Assembly: GCF_009901525.1 (NCBI RefSeq)
Contig: NZ_CP019288.1
Span: 5,237,501 to 5,301,500 of the forward strand
Reading direction: 5' to 3'
Source of the DNA: Kordia antarctica
Lineage (GTDB): Bacteria > Bacteroidota > Bacteroidia > Flavobacteriales > Flavobacteriaceae
DNA: 64,000 bases
Part shown: in pieces, positions 8,714-17,980 of the stretch
Numbering within the stretch: the stretch's first letter is position 1
Layout: every line of letters starts with the position of its first letter
Notes under the pieces: generated by a model
The model's input: only the letters and a program-made list of their open reading frames with translations
Database searches by the model: none
What the model was told of the DNA's origin: nothing
Position numbers and translations under genes: made by a program

Positions 8714-9469
8714 ATGAAAGTAATCATCATAGAAGACGAAAAACCATCTGCACGAAGACTGAATCGAATGCTTGAAGCAGAAGACATGAAAGTAGAAGTC
8801 ATGTTGCATTCGGTAGCAGAATCAGTAGAATGGTTTCAGAACAATCCGCATCCAGATTTAATCTTTTTGGACATTCAACTTTCTGACGGATTGTCTTTCG
8901 AAATATTTGAAGTCATTGATATCACATCAGCAATCATCTTTACTACTGCGTATGATGAATATGCATTGCAAGCGTTCAAACTGAATAGTATTGATTATTT
9001 ACTAAAACCTATTGATGAAGACGAACTCATTACTGCCGTAGAAAAATACAAAACACGCGCGCCAAAAACACAAAATGTACAACTCAACTTTGACGACATT
9101 AAAAAGCTCTTAATCAACCCGATAGAACGGACTTACAAGAAACGCTATACCATAAAAGTCGGACAACATTTAAAAATGATTCCAATTGACGAAATTGAGT
9201 GTTTTTACAGCGAAAACAAAGGCACATACGTATTTACCACGGAAGGCAGAAACTATCTCTTAGAAACGTCTTTAGAGCAGTTAGAAGATGAATTATCTCC
9301 AGAAATATTCTATCGCGTAAGCAGAAAATTTTACATCAATATCAACGCAATCAAAGACATTATAAGTTACACCAACTCACGATTACAAATCAAACTAAAC
9401 AACTTTAAAGAACAAGAAATCATCGTAAGCCGAGAACGCGTAAAAGACTTTAAAAATTGGCTGAACTAA
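8714..9469 (+). CDS. LytTR-family response regulator
   Basis: 251 residues. Receiver domain at about 1–120: acidic IIEDE near the start, phospho-acceptor Asp in DLIFLDIQLSDG (about residue 57), switch Thr in FTTAYDEYALQAF and Lys in LLKPIDED. LytTR DNA-binding domain at about 145–250 (VGQHLKMIPIDEIECFYSEN; FYRVSRKFYININAI). It should bind direct repeats upstream of target genes once phosphorylated by a LytS-type kinase. Its last 39 residues are identical to those of the second regulator at 11163, and the DNA is nearly identical too. Between this gene and the 2TM/kinase operon lies a repeat-filled gap. Confidence 0.92.
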   Translation: MKVIIIEDEKPSARRLNRMLEAEDMKVEVMLHSVAESVEWFQNNPHPDLIFLDIQLSDGLSFEIFEVIDITSAIIFTTAYDEYALQAFKLNSIDYLLKPIDEDELITAVEKYKTRAPKTQNVQLNFDDIKKLLINPIERTYKKRYTIKVGQHLKMIPIDEIECFYSENKGTYVFTTEGRNYLLETSLEQLEDELSPEIFYRVSRKFYININAIKDIISYTNSRLQIKLNNFKEQEIIVSRERVKDFKNWLN

Positions 9470-9663
9470 GTTTTGAAATTATAAATGTTGAATGCTAAAT
9501 TTTAAATTAACAACGAATCAACGAATCAACGAAAAACAAACAACAAAGGAACAAAGCGAGTCCAAAAACAGCAGTTCACTAACTCCAAACAACAGCTCAC
9601 TATCATTTTTTTTAGTAGCATATTTGTTTTATTGACTTTTATACTTGAACTTTAAAAACAAGT
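9470..9663. repeat. Composite intergenic element, copy 1
   Basis: Order of parts: ATAAATGTTGAATGCTAAAT (about 9480–9500), GAATCAAC tandem units (9511–9535), CGAAAAACAAACAACA, then AACAAAGCGAGTCC, AGCAGTTCACTAAC and finally TAGCATATTTGTTTTATTGA near 9615–9640. The same order, with more GAATAAC units, follows the second response regulator at 11907–12160. Confidence 0.75.
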
Positions 9664-11166
9664 ATGATGAACACAAAAACAATAGTACAAATACTCAAAA
9701 AAACGATACTATCTTTATCATTGGTACTAATTGTTATATTTATTTATGGAATTACCATGATAGGATTCCCTGCGATGGGAGAGACAACGGAAAAAATAAT
9801 ATCAAATCTTATTGAAATTTCTTTGTTTGTAGGACCATATTTATTTTTCACAATACTAACATTCTACAGTATTGATAATTGGATGGTACAAAAAGGAAAC
9901 ACTAATAAAACTTTAATGTACTTGTTTTCTACAATCTTAATACCTGCTATTGTTACCGGAATCTCTGTAGTCATACTTTTATTAATTAAAAAAGGGAATT
10001 TGTCTTTTACACATGCAGGTTATGTAATAATATTAAATACTGTTGTAGGCGCAGGGATTGCTTTATTTTTCTCCATTATTCACTATCTGAAATACAAATT
10101 CAAAACTAAATTCAATAACCAAGATAAAATCGTATGGAAGAGAGTTTCAGTATATAAAAAAGTGTTTTTATACGCATTAGGATTATCAGCAATGTATATG
10201 ATTTTCTTGATACCCTTTTTCCCAAGATTTGGAGGTTTTTCTTTTGAAGGTATCAGTGTATTTTATTTAAGGAGTATTATTACTGCCTTTATTTGTTGGC
10301 ATTTGGTATTACTTTTTAATAAACTTTTAGAACACAAGATTTCATTTTTTGCATTATTAGGAGTGACTACTATGGGAACTTTTATTATAATGCAATTTAC
10401 GATGCCATTACTAAGCTTCATTACATTATTATCTAATCGTGAATATGAGGCTGTAATGAAAATTTTTAATTTTAAAAGAGAACTAACATATATTGGTGCT
10501 GATAGTCTATATGTTATTTTCTGTGTATTATTCTATCAATTTTTATATTTCAATCAGAAGCGTTCTGTTGAGCAAAAAGCATTCAAAGCACAAATAGGGA
10601 AACAAACTGAAAAATATGAAAGTCTTCGTCGTCAGTTGAGTCCGCATTTTTTGTTTAATAATATAAATGTGTTAACTTCTTTGATTGAAGAAAATCCGCA
10701 GAAAGCAGTTCGTTTCTCAGAATCGTTAGGAGATATATACAGGCACTTTTTACGACAAGAAGATGAAGATGTTGTTTCACTAGAAAGCGCGCTTAAATTC
10801 TCAAAAAATTACTTAGAACTGTTGAAATATCGGTATGAAGATGCATTTCACTATACGTTACCAGAAAAGACTAAATTCATTTGTTTTATCATTCCATTAG
10901 CATTGCAACAAGTCATTGAAAATACCATAAAACACAATGAGGTTTCTAATGAAATGCCTTTGAAAATTACTATTAGAATCCAAGACGATTATTTAATCGT
11001 ACAGAATACAAAACGACTTAAAAAACTCACCGAAGTATCAAAAGGAACAGGAATTGAAAATATTAAATCTCGGTATCATTTTTTAACCGAAAAAGAAGTA
11101 ATTATTGAAGAAACCGCGACTTTATTTACCATTAAATTACCACTTTTAAATCTGGAAAATTCATGA
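9664..11166 (+). CDS. LytS-type sensor histidine kinase with long membrane sensor
   Basis: 500 residues. About eight hydrophobic segments span roughly residues 12–300, a larger sensor than in the first kinase. The His_kinase domain follows with LSPHFLFNNINVLTSLIEEN (about 323–342), then the ATP-binding region with QQVIENTIKHNE and GTGIENIKSRY. There is no 2TM tail. The stop overlaps the start of the response regulator (ATGA at 11163–11166), so the pair is translationally coupled and very probably cognate. Signal unknown. Confidence 0.9.
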   Translation: MMNTKTIVQILKKTILSLSLVLIVIFIYGITMIGFPAMGETTEKIISNLIEISLFVGPYLFFTILTFYSIDNWMVQKGNTNKTLMYLFSTILIPAIVTGISVVILLLIKKGNLSFTHAGYVIILNTVVGAGIALFFSIIHYLKYKFKTKFNNQDKIVWKRVSVYKKVFLYALGLSAMYMIFLIPFFPRFGGFSFEGISVFYLRSIITAFICWHLVLLFNKLLEHKISFFALLGVTTMGTFIIMQFTMPLLSFITLLSNREYEAVMKIFNFKRELTYIGADSLYVIFCVLFYQFLYFNQKRSVEQKAFKAQIGKQTEKYESLRRQLSPHFLFNNINVLTSLIEENPQKAVRFSESLGDIYRHFLRQEDEDVVSLESALKFSKNYLELLKYRYEDAFHYTLPEKTKFICFIIPLALQQVIENTIKHNEVSNEMPLKITIRIQDDYLIVQNTKRLKKLTEVSKGTGIENIKSRYHFLTEKEVIIEETATLFTIKLPLLNLENS

Positions 11167-11906
11167 AAGCACTAATCATAGAAGATGAAATTCCATCGAG
11201 TAGGAGATTGGCTAGAAAACTTGCAGACGCAGAAGTTGAGGTTGTTGCAGAACTTTCTTCTGTACGACAATCAATTGCTTGGCTGAAAAACAACGAACAT
11301 CCTGAAGTATTTTTTGTAGACATTCAACTTGGTGACGGATTGGTCTTTGAAATATTTAAAGAAGTATCAATTACAAGTTATATCATTTTCACAACTGCGT
11401 ATGATATGTATGCGTTGCAAGCGTTTGATTATAAAAGTATTGCGTATTTACTAAAACCAATTACAAACGAAAAATTAGCGGAAGGGATTGCCAAAGTGAA
11501 AAATTTTCAAGCGATTCCAAATCGAATGGAAGAAATTCAGCAATTAGTACAATATTCAAAAGAAACTGTAACAAAAGATAGTTTTGCGGTGAAAATTGGA
11601 CGAAAAATTAAAATCATCAAATTGGCAGAAATTGTGTGTTTATACAGCGAATACAACACAACATTCATTCACACAAAAAACGATCAATCTTTTCCTATTG
11701 ATTATTCGTTATCACATTTGGAAACGGTATTGCCAAGGCAAATATTCAATCGAGCCAATCGTAAATTCATCTTACATAAAACTTTTATAAAAGACATTAT
11801 AAGTTACACCAACTCACGATTACAAATCAAACTAAACAACTTCAAAGAACAAGAAATCATCGTAAGCCGAGAACGTGTAAAAGATTTTAAAAATTGGCTG
11901 AACTAA
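11163..11906 (+). CDS. LytTR-family response regulator
   Basis: 247 residues: receiver (IIEDEIPSSRRLARKL; phospho-Asp in VFFVDIQLGDG; FTTAYDMYALQAFDY; LLKPITNEK) and LytTR domain (IGRKIKIIKLAEIVCLYSEY). Residues 209–247 are identical to the end of the other regulator in this window, and the flanking 3' non-coding DNA is homologous as well. Upstream of that point the two proteins are clearly diverged, so the identity looks like gene conversion or a local segmental duplication rather than conservation. The recognition helix region may be included, so both may share DNA targets. Confidence 0.92.
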   Translation: MKALIIEDEIPSSRRLARKLADAEVEVVAELSSVRQSIAWLKNNEHPEVFFVDIQLGDGLVFEIFKEVSITSYIIFTTAYDMYALQAFDYKSIAYLLKPITNEKLAEGIAKVKNFQAIPNRMEEIQQLVQYSKETVTKDSFAVKIGRKIKIIKLAEIVCLYSEYNTTFIHTKNDQSFPIDYSLSHLETVLPRQIFNRANRKFILHKTFIKDIISYTNSRLQIKLNNFKEQEIIVSRERVKDFKNWLN

Positions 11907-12165
11907 GTTTTAAATTATAAATGTTGAATGCTAAATTTCAAATAAAAAAAAGTATTTTTCGAATAACGAATAACGAATAACGAATAACGAATAACGAATA
12001 ACGAATAACGAATAACCGAATCAACGAAAAACAGACAACAAAAGGAGCAAGCGACCTAACATCTAGCAGCGAAGCGAGTCCAAAAATAGCAGTTCACTAA
12101 CACCAAAAAACAACTCATTATCATTTTTTTTCGTAGCATATTTGTTTTATTGACTCAACTAACAT
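11907..12165. repeat. Composite intergenic element, copy 2
   Basis: Same parts and order as 9470–9663: ATAAATGTTGAATGCTAAAT, a (GAATAAC)n array at 11961–12017 (eight units), CGAATCAACGAAAAACA, AGGAGCAAGCGACC, AGCGAAGCGAGTCC, AGCAGTTCACTAAC and TAGCATATTTGTTTTATTGA ending near 12155. Confidence 0.75.
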
Positions 12166-12265
12166 AGTAGCCTTCGAGGAAATCTCAGGCTACTAAATAT
12201 TGCTATTTAATTACGAAGTAATTTAATTTATGTAAAGCAGCAGCCTGAGGCACTCGAAGGCTACT
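12166..12265. repeat. Long inverted repeat with REP-like arms
   Basis: The left arm AGTAGCCTTCGAG (12166–12178) pairs with CTCGAAGGCTACT (12253–12265), 13/13. CTCAGGCT (12184–12191) pairs with AGCCTGAG (12242–12249). The right arm contains CTGAGGCACTCGAA (12245–12258), which recurs at 26183 and, with two changes, at 26873. It lies 3 bp past the stop of the beta-barrel gene and may serve as its terminator. Confidence 0.75.
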
Positions 12266-12268
12266 TTA

Positions 12269-12901
12269 TTAGAAATTATAACCAAAAGAAAGTCCCGCAG
12301 TATACATTCCTTTTATTTTTTGTTGATTTTTTGAGCCAGTATTGATGTTCGTAGTTACGCTATCAATATTTGTAAAATCACCTTGGTTATTGATAGTGAA
12401 TCCCATACTATAATTTTCATCAAAATTGTATGCGAGTCCAATTGAAGTCTGCAACCCAAAATTCCAACCTTCATAAGTTCCTACAATCGTCATGATATTA
12501 GCGGCGTCATATTCTTCAGATGAAACATTTCGACCATATAATCCAATATTCCCATAGATTCTCACTTTCTCCGCCACATTAAAATTATACATGGCAAGTA
12601 ATGGGATTCTTAAGGAATTTCGTTCATGATAAAAACTCCCTGTCGAATTGAATCCATTTCCAGAAAAATTATCAAAACCAAGACCAGTAGCAATTCCAAG
12701 GCGATCTCCAATTCTGTAATAAACTAATAATTCTGCGGAATTTACATTCAAATTGTAATTCGCTTCATTGTCGATTTCAACTTTAGCAAAACCAATTCCA
12801 CCATAACTAAAAACACTAAATCTTGATTGCGAATTTTGTGCGTTCAATTGAATACATGAAAAGATGAAAATAATTAATAAAACTGTGTTCAGTTTTTTCA
12901 T
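12269..12901 (-). CDS. Outer-membrane beta-barrel protein
   Basis: 210 residues with a Sec signal peptide (MKKLNTVLLIIFIFSCIQLNAQ). The mature part is alternating beta strands with aromatic girdles (FSVFSYGGIGFAKVEID; YRIGDRLGIATGLGFDNF; YNFNVAEKVRIYGNIGLYG) and it ends in the aromatic residue of GLSFGYNF, typical of barrel insertion signals. This fits the small OMP_b-brl family common in Bacteroidetes. Substrate or role unknown. It is convergent with the regulator block, separated by a long inverted repeat. Confidence 0.8.
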   Translation of the reverse strand: MKKLNTVLLIIFIFSCIQLNAQNSQSRFSVFSYGGIGFAKVEIDNEANYNLNVNSAELLVYYRIGDRLGIATGLGFDNFSGNGFNSTGSFYHERNSLRIPLLAMYNFNVAEKVRIYGNIGLYGRNVSSEEYDAANIMTIVGTYEGWNFGLQTSIGLAYNFDENYSMGFTINNQGDFTNIDSVTTNINTGSKNQQKIKGMYTAGLSFGYNF

Positions 12902-13024
12902 AAGAGATTGTTTTAATTAATGAAAAAAGCGAAATTAATAAGAATATTCCAAAATTAAAAAAAGATGCAGTCGAGATTTATAAATATCCACTAATAATTC
13001 CTTGATTTATGTAAACTAGGAGAG

Positions 13025-13705
13025 TTATTTGATAGAATTTTTGAAGTCATTGAAGCTAGCTTCATCCTTAAAGTCCTTGAGAGTTTTTCCTTCCTCATTA
13101 CAAATCATGAAGTATATAGCTCTTCCTTTATCTCTGATTTCACTCTTACTAATCAAAAATAATCCTTTGTAAGCACCTTTTTTTACGAGTTCATAGTTTT
13201 CTGTGGCAAATAATTCTTTCCATTTTCCATTTTCTAAATTCACTCTAACTAATTGATTTGATGTTGCATATTTTTCAGTTACGAAATAAATATATTTAGT
13301 ATCTAATGATATAGTTGGATTGATAATATGGAGAATTTCATAACTATTATCTAGACCATCAGCATATGGTTTTTTATCTGTGATTGTTCGTTCTAATAAG
13401 TTCTCAATATTTACTTCCATTAATTTATACCTTTTGTAGTTTGTATATTGATTTCTTTCTTCAACACTACGTATAAAAATTACTTTTTGAGAATCTTCTG
13501 ATAGTATAGGATTCTTATCACTTTTATTGAACGTTAATTGTTTTTTTATTCCTTCAGAATTTATAGCGAATAAGTTATCATCTTCAATAATAATTTTTGC
13601 TATTATTACTTTTGAATCATCAGTAGTTTGAGAGTTGTTACTTTTTTTACTTTCACAACTCATTAAAATTAGAATCAAGAATGATAATCGTATTGTATTT
13701 TTCAT
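13025..13705 (-). CDS. Lipoprotein with TolB-like (PD40) propeller blades
   Basis: 226 residues. Lipoprotein signal MKNTIRLSFLILILMSCESK, with Cys15 as the lipidated residue. The body holds propeller-blade motifs of the PD40 type (ITFNKSDKNPILSEDSQKVI-like strand; LDTKYIYFVTEK), consistent with a short beta-propeller fragment of two or three blades. No catalytic residues recognised. Anchored in a membrane, function unknown. No close partner on the same strand. Confidence 0.65.
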   Translation of the reverse strand: MKNTIRLSFLILILMSCESKKSNNSQTTDDSKVIIAKIIIEDDNLFAINSEGIKKQLTFNKSDKNPILSEDSQKVIFIRSVEERNQYTNYKRYKLMEVNIENLLERTITDKKPYADGLDNSYEILHIINPTISLDTKYIYFVTEKYATSNQLVRVNLENGKWKELFATENYELVKKGAYKGLFLISKSEIRDKGRAIYFMICNEEGKTLKDFKDEASFNDFKNSIK

Positions 13706-13901
13706 ATTTAGTGTAGTATTACTAATGTGGAATTGAAAGAAATATTTTCTATAAAACTATTACTTTTTACTTTTAAAGAAAAATATTATTCAATCGAGTT
13801 GAATATTTTCTTCTTCAAAGCACATTTTTCCTTTATTCAAGAACGATATTGATTCACTAATTAGATAAGTTTTGTTTATTTTCAACACAAACACACAGTA
13901 C

Positions 13902-13960
13902 AAATCAACAAAAAACTAATCAACAAAAGAGCGCAGCGACCTTAAAGCAAAGCGACCTAA
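13902..13960. repeat. Partial copy of the composite module providing a stop codon
   Basis: AATCAACAAAAAACTAATC, then AAGAGCGCAGCGACC and AAAGCAAAGCGACCTA. The CTA of the last AGCGACCTA is the complement of the LETM1-like gene's TAG stop (13957–13959). The rest of the 13706–13956 gap shows nothing else. Confidence 0.5.
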
Positions 13961-15138
13961 TCATCATCTACCCGATTATCATCAAAACTAGAAAGTAAAA
14001 TCTTTGGAATATACTTAATGACAATCGGTAACAATAACATTCCGCCAGGCAACATAAAAATTGCCAAACTTGGAATAGTTTTAAAAATATCTAACAACTG
14101 ATCTTTCACACGTTTTTGCTCTTCATCTGTGAGCGATCGTGTGGTAGATTGCGAAAGTAACGACATCAACTCCTTACTTTCATACAATTCCGAAGCCAAC
14201 CGTTTTTTATTTCTATTGATTAATGTTGTCACCATATTGCTAGAATTTTCATAAAAACTCTTCACCATATTGCGCGATTTTAACAAAGCAATATCATCTC
14301 TATGTTCGGTGTAAAACAAGTGAATATCATCGGTTGCTTTTAAAAGTATTTTCTTCGAAATTTTCAAGTCTTTCCCTAAACGATTCAATAAATCACGTTC
14401 TTGGTCGTCAATTGTTTTATCTGTCCAAAAAGTCATACATACCAAATCAATAATATACTGTTTCGTCAGCGGATTGGTTATATATTGCAAAATATCATCG
14501 TATTGCAAGCGAATTCTATTATCAAAACGAAAAGAAGCTTCAAACAATTTAATCAAACTAGTATCATACTTCGTTTTAACTTTCTTTAAATCAAGTGCTT
14601 CAAAAATAATGGCTTCAATCGACGCTTCTAAATTTCGAAGATATACATTAGTAACTTCGCCCGTTTGGATATACTTCTCATAAGCAAGTATATCAACAAA
14701 AAGTAAAGTATTGGTAATGAAATAATTGAATTTTTTGGTAATTACGTTGTCGTCAATCGCGATTCGTTTATTAAGCATACTTTCGAGTAAATCGTATGAT
14801 TTTTTCTTTCCCATAAACAATTCTTCAAGAAAAGAACTCTTATAATCTGCCACCATATTGTAGAATCCTGTGACGCTATCAATAAAATTTTCTTCTGAAC
14901 GATAATGTTCGTGCATAAACAGAAACGACAATAACATATTGACTTTACACAATTCTTCATGTGACAAATCGTTGGTGTCAATCATATCAAAAAGTGTACG
15001 AAAATTGGTTCCATAAATAAATCCGCACGATTTTAAATCGTTATAAAAATCGTCTAGCGTATGTTGCTTTTCCTTCTGAGGAAGCGCACGATAATCTTGG
15101 AGTAGTTTTTTTATCCAACCTTTGGAAGATGGGTTCAT
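13957..15138 (-). CDS. LETM1-related protein
   Basis: 393 residues, mostly helical and soluble. Only the C-terminus is membrane-like: TIPSLAIFMLPGGMLLLPIV (about 360–380), followed by KYIPKILLSSFDDNR. This proline/glycine segment is the LETM1-type motif. Flavobacterial relatives are annotated 'LETM1-related biofilm-associated protein' in databases; that name is from memory and its function is not shown here. The central part has several Leu-rich helices. Expressed alone on the minus strand; its stop codon lies within a dispersed repeat. Confidence 0.7.
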   Translation of the reverse strand: MNPSSKGWIKKLLQDYRALPQKEKQHTLDDFYNDLKSCGFIYGTNFRTLFDMIDTNDLSHEELCKVNMLLSFLFMHEHYRSEENFIDSVTGFYNMVADYKSSFLEELFMGKKKSYDLLESMLNKRIAIDDNVITKKFNYFITNTLLFVDILAYEKYIQTGEVTNVYLRNLEASIEAIIFEALDLKKVKTKYDTSLIKLFEASFRFDNRIRLQYDDILQYITNPLTKQYIIDLVCMTFWTDKTIDDQERDLLNRLGKDLKISKKILLKATDDIHLFYTEHRDDIALLKSRNMVKSFYENSSNMVTTLINRNKKRLASELYESKELMSLLSQSTTRSLTDEEQKRVKDQLLDIFKTIPSLAIFMLPGGMLLLPIVIKYIPKILLSSFDDNRVDDD

Positions 15139-15327
15139 GATTGCTCTAATATTATACCAATCAACTTCAAAATAACCAATTAAATTTGTTTCTATTTCCT
15201 TTATACTTCAATATAAAATATAAGCGTAACTAAGGCTATGCTGATATTTTCTTTTTTTGTCTAAATAAAATATAATTCAAATTTTGCATCAATTATTTTA
15301 AAATTTATTGGGTATTAAACGCAAAAA

Positions 15328-15355
15328 TAAAGCTACTTTGGAATAAGTAGCTTTA
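15328..15355 (-). terminator. Terminator of the SOD gene
   Basis: Hairpin TAAAGCTACTT-N6-AAGTAGCTTTA (11-bp stem) followed on the minus strand by TTTTTG, 24 bp past the SOD stop. Confidence 0.75.
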
Positions 15356-15378
15356 TAAATACATTATTTTTTAATTTC

Positions 15379-15957
15379 TTATTGAATTATTCCGCCACAA
15401 CTTACGCGTCCTCCTGCATCTCCAGTTGGTTGCGTTACAAAATCATCGGTTCCTTGATGCACAATAATTGCTTTTCCAACAATATTTTTGTTTTCATCAT
15501 CACAATCAATACACCACTGATCAGTAGTAAAAGTAATAGTTCCAAGACCATCCGCTTTTACTTCAAAGTTTCCAATGTCGCCTTTGTGATATCCTTCTGC
15601 TGCTCCCCATTTTCCATGTGGTTGTGCTGTCGGATTCCAATGTCCACCAGTTGATTTTCCATCAGCGGAAGAACAATCTGCTTTCTCATGAATGTGAATT
15701 GCATGTTTTCCTTCGTCTAAACCTTCCATAATAGCTGACATGGTTACTTTCCCATCTTTTTCTGCAAATACGACTTTTCCAAAAACTTTACTATCACTTT
15801 TTGGTTCTAAAGAGAATGTAATTTTCTTTGTCTCAGTCTCTTCCGTTGTTACAGTTTCTGTTTCCGCTTTTGTCGGATCTTTTTTATCTTCTTTTTTCTT
15901 ACAACTTACGGATAGCACTAACAGTGCTGAAGCTGCAATTAATATTACTTTTTTCAT
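15379..15957 (-). CDS. Cu/Zn superoxide dismutase, lipoprotein
   Basis: 192 residues. Lipoprotein signal (ALLVLSVSCKKKEDKK, Cys19), then a Thr/Glu-rich linker and the SOD fold from about residue 45. Metal ligands are visible: HAIHIHEKADCSS (two Cu-binding His and the disulfide Cys), GGHWNP, HGKWG and GYHKGDIGN (bridging and Zn-site His/Asp), IIVHQGTDDF (last Cu His) and GGRVSCGGI (partner Cys). It should dismutate superoxide at the membrane or periplasm. An extra CIDC pair between the Zn and last Cu ligand (WCIDCDDEN) is less usual. Monocistronic, with its own terminator. Confidence 0.92.
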   Translation of the reverse strand: MKKVILIAASALLVLSVSCKKKEDKKDPTKAETETVTTEETETKKITFSLEPKSDSKVFGKVVFAEKDGKVTMSAIMEGLDEGKHAIHIHEKADCSSADGKSTGGHWNPTAQPHGKWGAAEGYHKGDIGNFEVKADGLGTITFTTDQWCIDCDDENKNIVGKAIIVHQGTDDFVTQPTGDAGGRVSCGGIIQ

Positions 15958-16059
15958 TATTTTTGGATATTTATTTAATTATTGTATTTAACAAGGTAAG
16001 CAGATAATCAAACAAAAACAACAAAATAGTATCTGATTAAAAATAAGTTCCTAAACAGC

Positions 16060-17976
16060 TTAATTTTTAAACGGTTCTTCTTTCTTTAAATACATATCTA
16101 AAAACTTCAAAATTCGACTATTTGCTTCAATCTGGTTTTCCTTTTTTACAAAACCATGTCCTTCATCTTCAAACAAAACATATTCCACAGGAACACCATT
16201 TTTCTTAACGCCTGCAACAATTTCATCTGACTCTATTTGCAAAACTCTCGGATCTTTTGCACCTTGTAAAACCATTAATGGCTTGGTTACTTTATCGGTG
16301 TGAAAAAGTGGCGATATTCTTTTCAATCGAACAGAATCTACCGTGTGCGGATTTCCTAATTCTAAATACAATGCATCTTTAAACGATTCCCACCACGGTG
16401 GAATATTTTTTAACGTACGAACCCAATTCGTTACACCAAAAATATTAACGCCAACATCAAATTCTTCTGGCGCATACGTAAGTGCCGCCATTGTCATATA
16501 ACCGCCGTATGATCCGCCAATAATTCCAATTTTGTCGCCGTCAATTTCATCTTGCGAAGCCAACCAATTTTTACCTTCAACACAATCTTGCAAATCACCT
16601 TCTCCGTGATTCAAATCGTCCATTTTATAAAACGTTTTCCCGTAACCGCTACTTCCTCTATTATTTACAGCAAGTACAGCATATCCATGATTTGTTAAAT
16701 ATTGAATTAATGGATTAAAAGACTGTGTCGATTGCCCACCTGGACCACCATGAACCCAAACCAACGCAGGAACTTTTTCGGTTGCAGAAGCTTGATGCGG
16801 TACATAATAAATAGCAGGAATAACTGTACCATCAAACGATTTATAACGAATCACTTTTGCAGTTACCAAATCAGAAAGTTCAACAGTTTTATTAAGCGTA
16901 CTGGTCAATTTTAGTAAGTCTTTAGAAGCTAAATCATACACATATAAGTCGGATGGCGTATTTGAACCACCAACATACAAACGCATTTTAGTCTCATCTC
17001 TAGAAAAACCAACATTGGTAATGCTTTGATCTTTAAAATCGGGTAAATCTATCTTTTCACCTGTGCTTGCGTTTGTTATTTCAATAGCATTTTTAGCATC
17101 TTCATTTGAGTAGGTAACCCGATAAGTTCCATTGTCGGTCACATAGCTGCCGTTGATATCCCATGATTTTTTAAGTACTATTTCACGTTTTTCGTCTGCA
17201 AAATTGTACTTCATCAAATATGAAAATTCAGCATTTGCATCTGTTGTATAATACAAAACCGAATTGTCACTTGAAAATTCTTCTGCTGAATTTGCGCTTT
17301 GTTGCGTATTTACTTTCGCAAACTTTTTGGTTGCTATTGTATATACAAATAAATCGCTATCATTTGTGTTGATACTTTTGCTTAGTGCTAAATAATTTTT
17401 ATCATCAGAGATATTCTCAATATTATAACCTTTTTCATTTTTATAAATAAGTTTTGGAGTGAATGTTTTCAAATCTATTTCATACAAATCCATATAACGA
17501 CTGTCACGTTCGTTTGATTGATAGTAGAAACTTTTTTTGTTTTTTGCCCATTTATAAAAAGAAGCTCTGGCACCTTTTTTTGGAGTTAATTCGGTAGAAG
17601 TTCCATCAATATTTTTTATGTACAAATGAAAAATCTCATCTCCATTATTGTCCATTCTATATAAAATACGATCGTCTTCTGGAAAGAAAGAAACAGAATA
17701 GATTGATGTACTATCCGATTCCGTGATTGGCGTATAATCGCCGCCTTTTGTCGGAACTGTATACATATTGTAAATTCCAGAACGGTTACTCGTAATCAAT
17801 AACTTTGATTTATCAGAAGAAAAACTTCCACCAAAAACACGTTCGTTATCCATAATTTGTTCAATGGAATATTCCTTTACATTCTTGGCAATATCTTTGT
17901 CGTCAGCTTGCTTTTTATCATCTTCACAGGAAATAAAGAAAAGTGAAAGCACAAATAATAAACTTAGTTTTTTCAT
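16060..17976 (-). CDS. S9-family prolyl oligopeptidase-type lipoprotein
   Basis: 638 residues. Lipoprotein signal (LFFISCEDDKK). N-terminal beta-propeller (about 40–370) with PD40-like blades, then the alpha/beta-hydrolase domain: oxyanion region VHGGPGGQ, nucleophile Ser in GIIGGSYGGYMTMAAL, Asp in LQGAKDPRV and His in FEDEGHGF. Expected to cleave short peptides after Pro or Ala at the cell envelope. It begins 4 bp after the BNR-propeller gene (17981..21247) on the same strand, so the two are cotranscribed and may act together on peptides or glycoproteins. Confidence 0.92.
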   Translation of the reverse strand: MKKLSLLFVLSLFFISCEDDKKQADDKDIAKNVKEYSIEQIMDNERVFGGSFSSDKSKLLITSNRSGIYNMYTVPTKGGDYTPITESDSTSIYSVSFFPEDDRILYRMDNNGDEIFHLYIKNIDGTSTELTPKKGARASFYKWAKNKKSFYYQSNERDSRYMDLYEIDLKTFTPKLIYKNEKGYNIENISDDKNYLALSKSINTNDSDLFVYTIATKKFAKVNTQQSANSAEEFSSDNSVLYYTTDANAEFSYLMKYNFADEKREIVLKKSWDINGSYVTDNGTYRVTYSNEDAKNAIEITNASTGEKIDLPDFKDQSITNVGFSRDETKMRLYVGGSNTPSDLYVYDLASKDLLKLTSTLNKTVELSDLVTAKVIRYKSFDGTVIPAIYYVPHQASATEKVPALVWVHGGPGGQSTQSFNPLIQYLTNHGYAVLAVNNRGSSGYGKTFYKMDDLNHGEGDLQDCVEGKNWLASQDEIDGDKIGIIGGSYGGYMTMAALTYAPEEFDVGVNIFGVTNWVRTLKNIPPWWESFKDALYLELGNPHTVDSVRLKRISPLFHTDKVTKPLMVLQGAKDPRVLQIESDEIVAGVKKNGVPVEYVLFEDEGHGFVKKENQIEANSRILKFLDMYLKKEEPFKN

Positions 17977-17980
17977 GATT

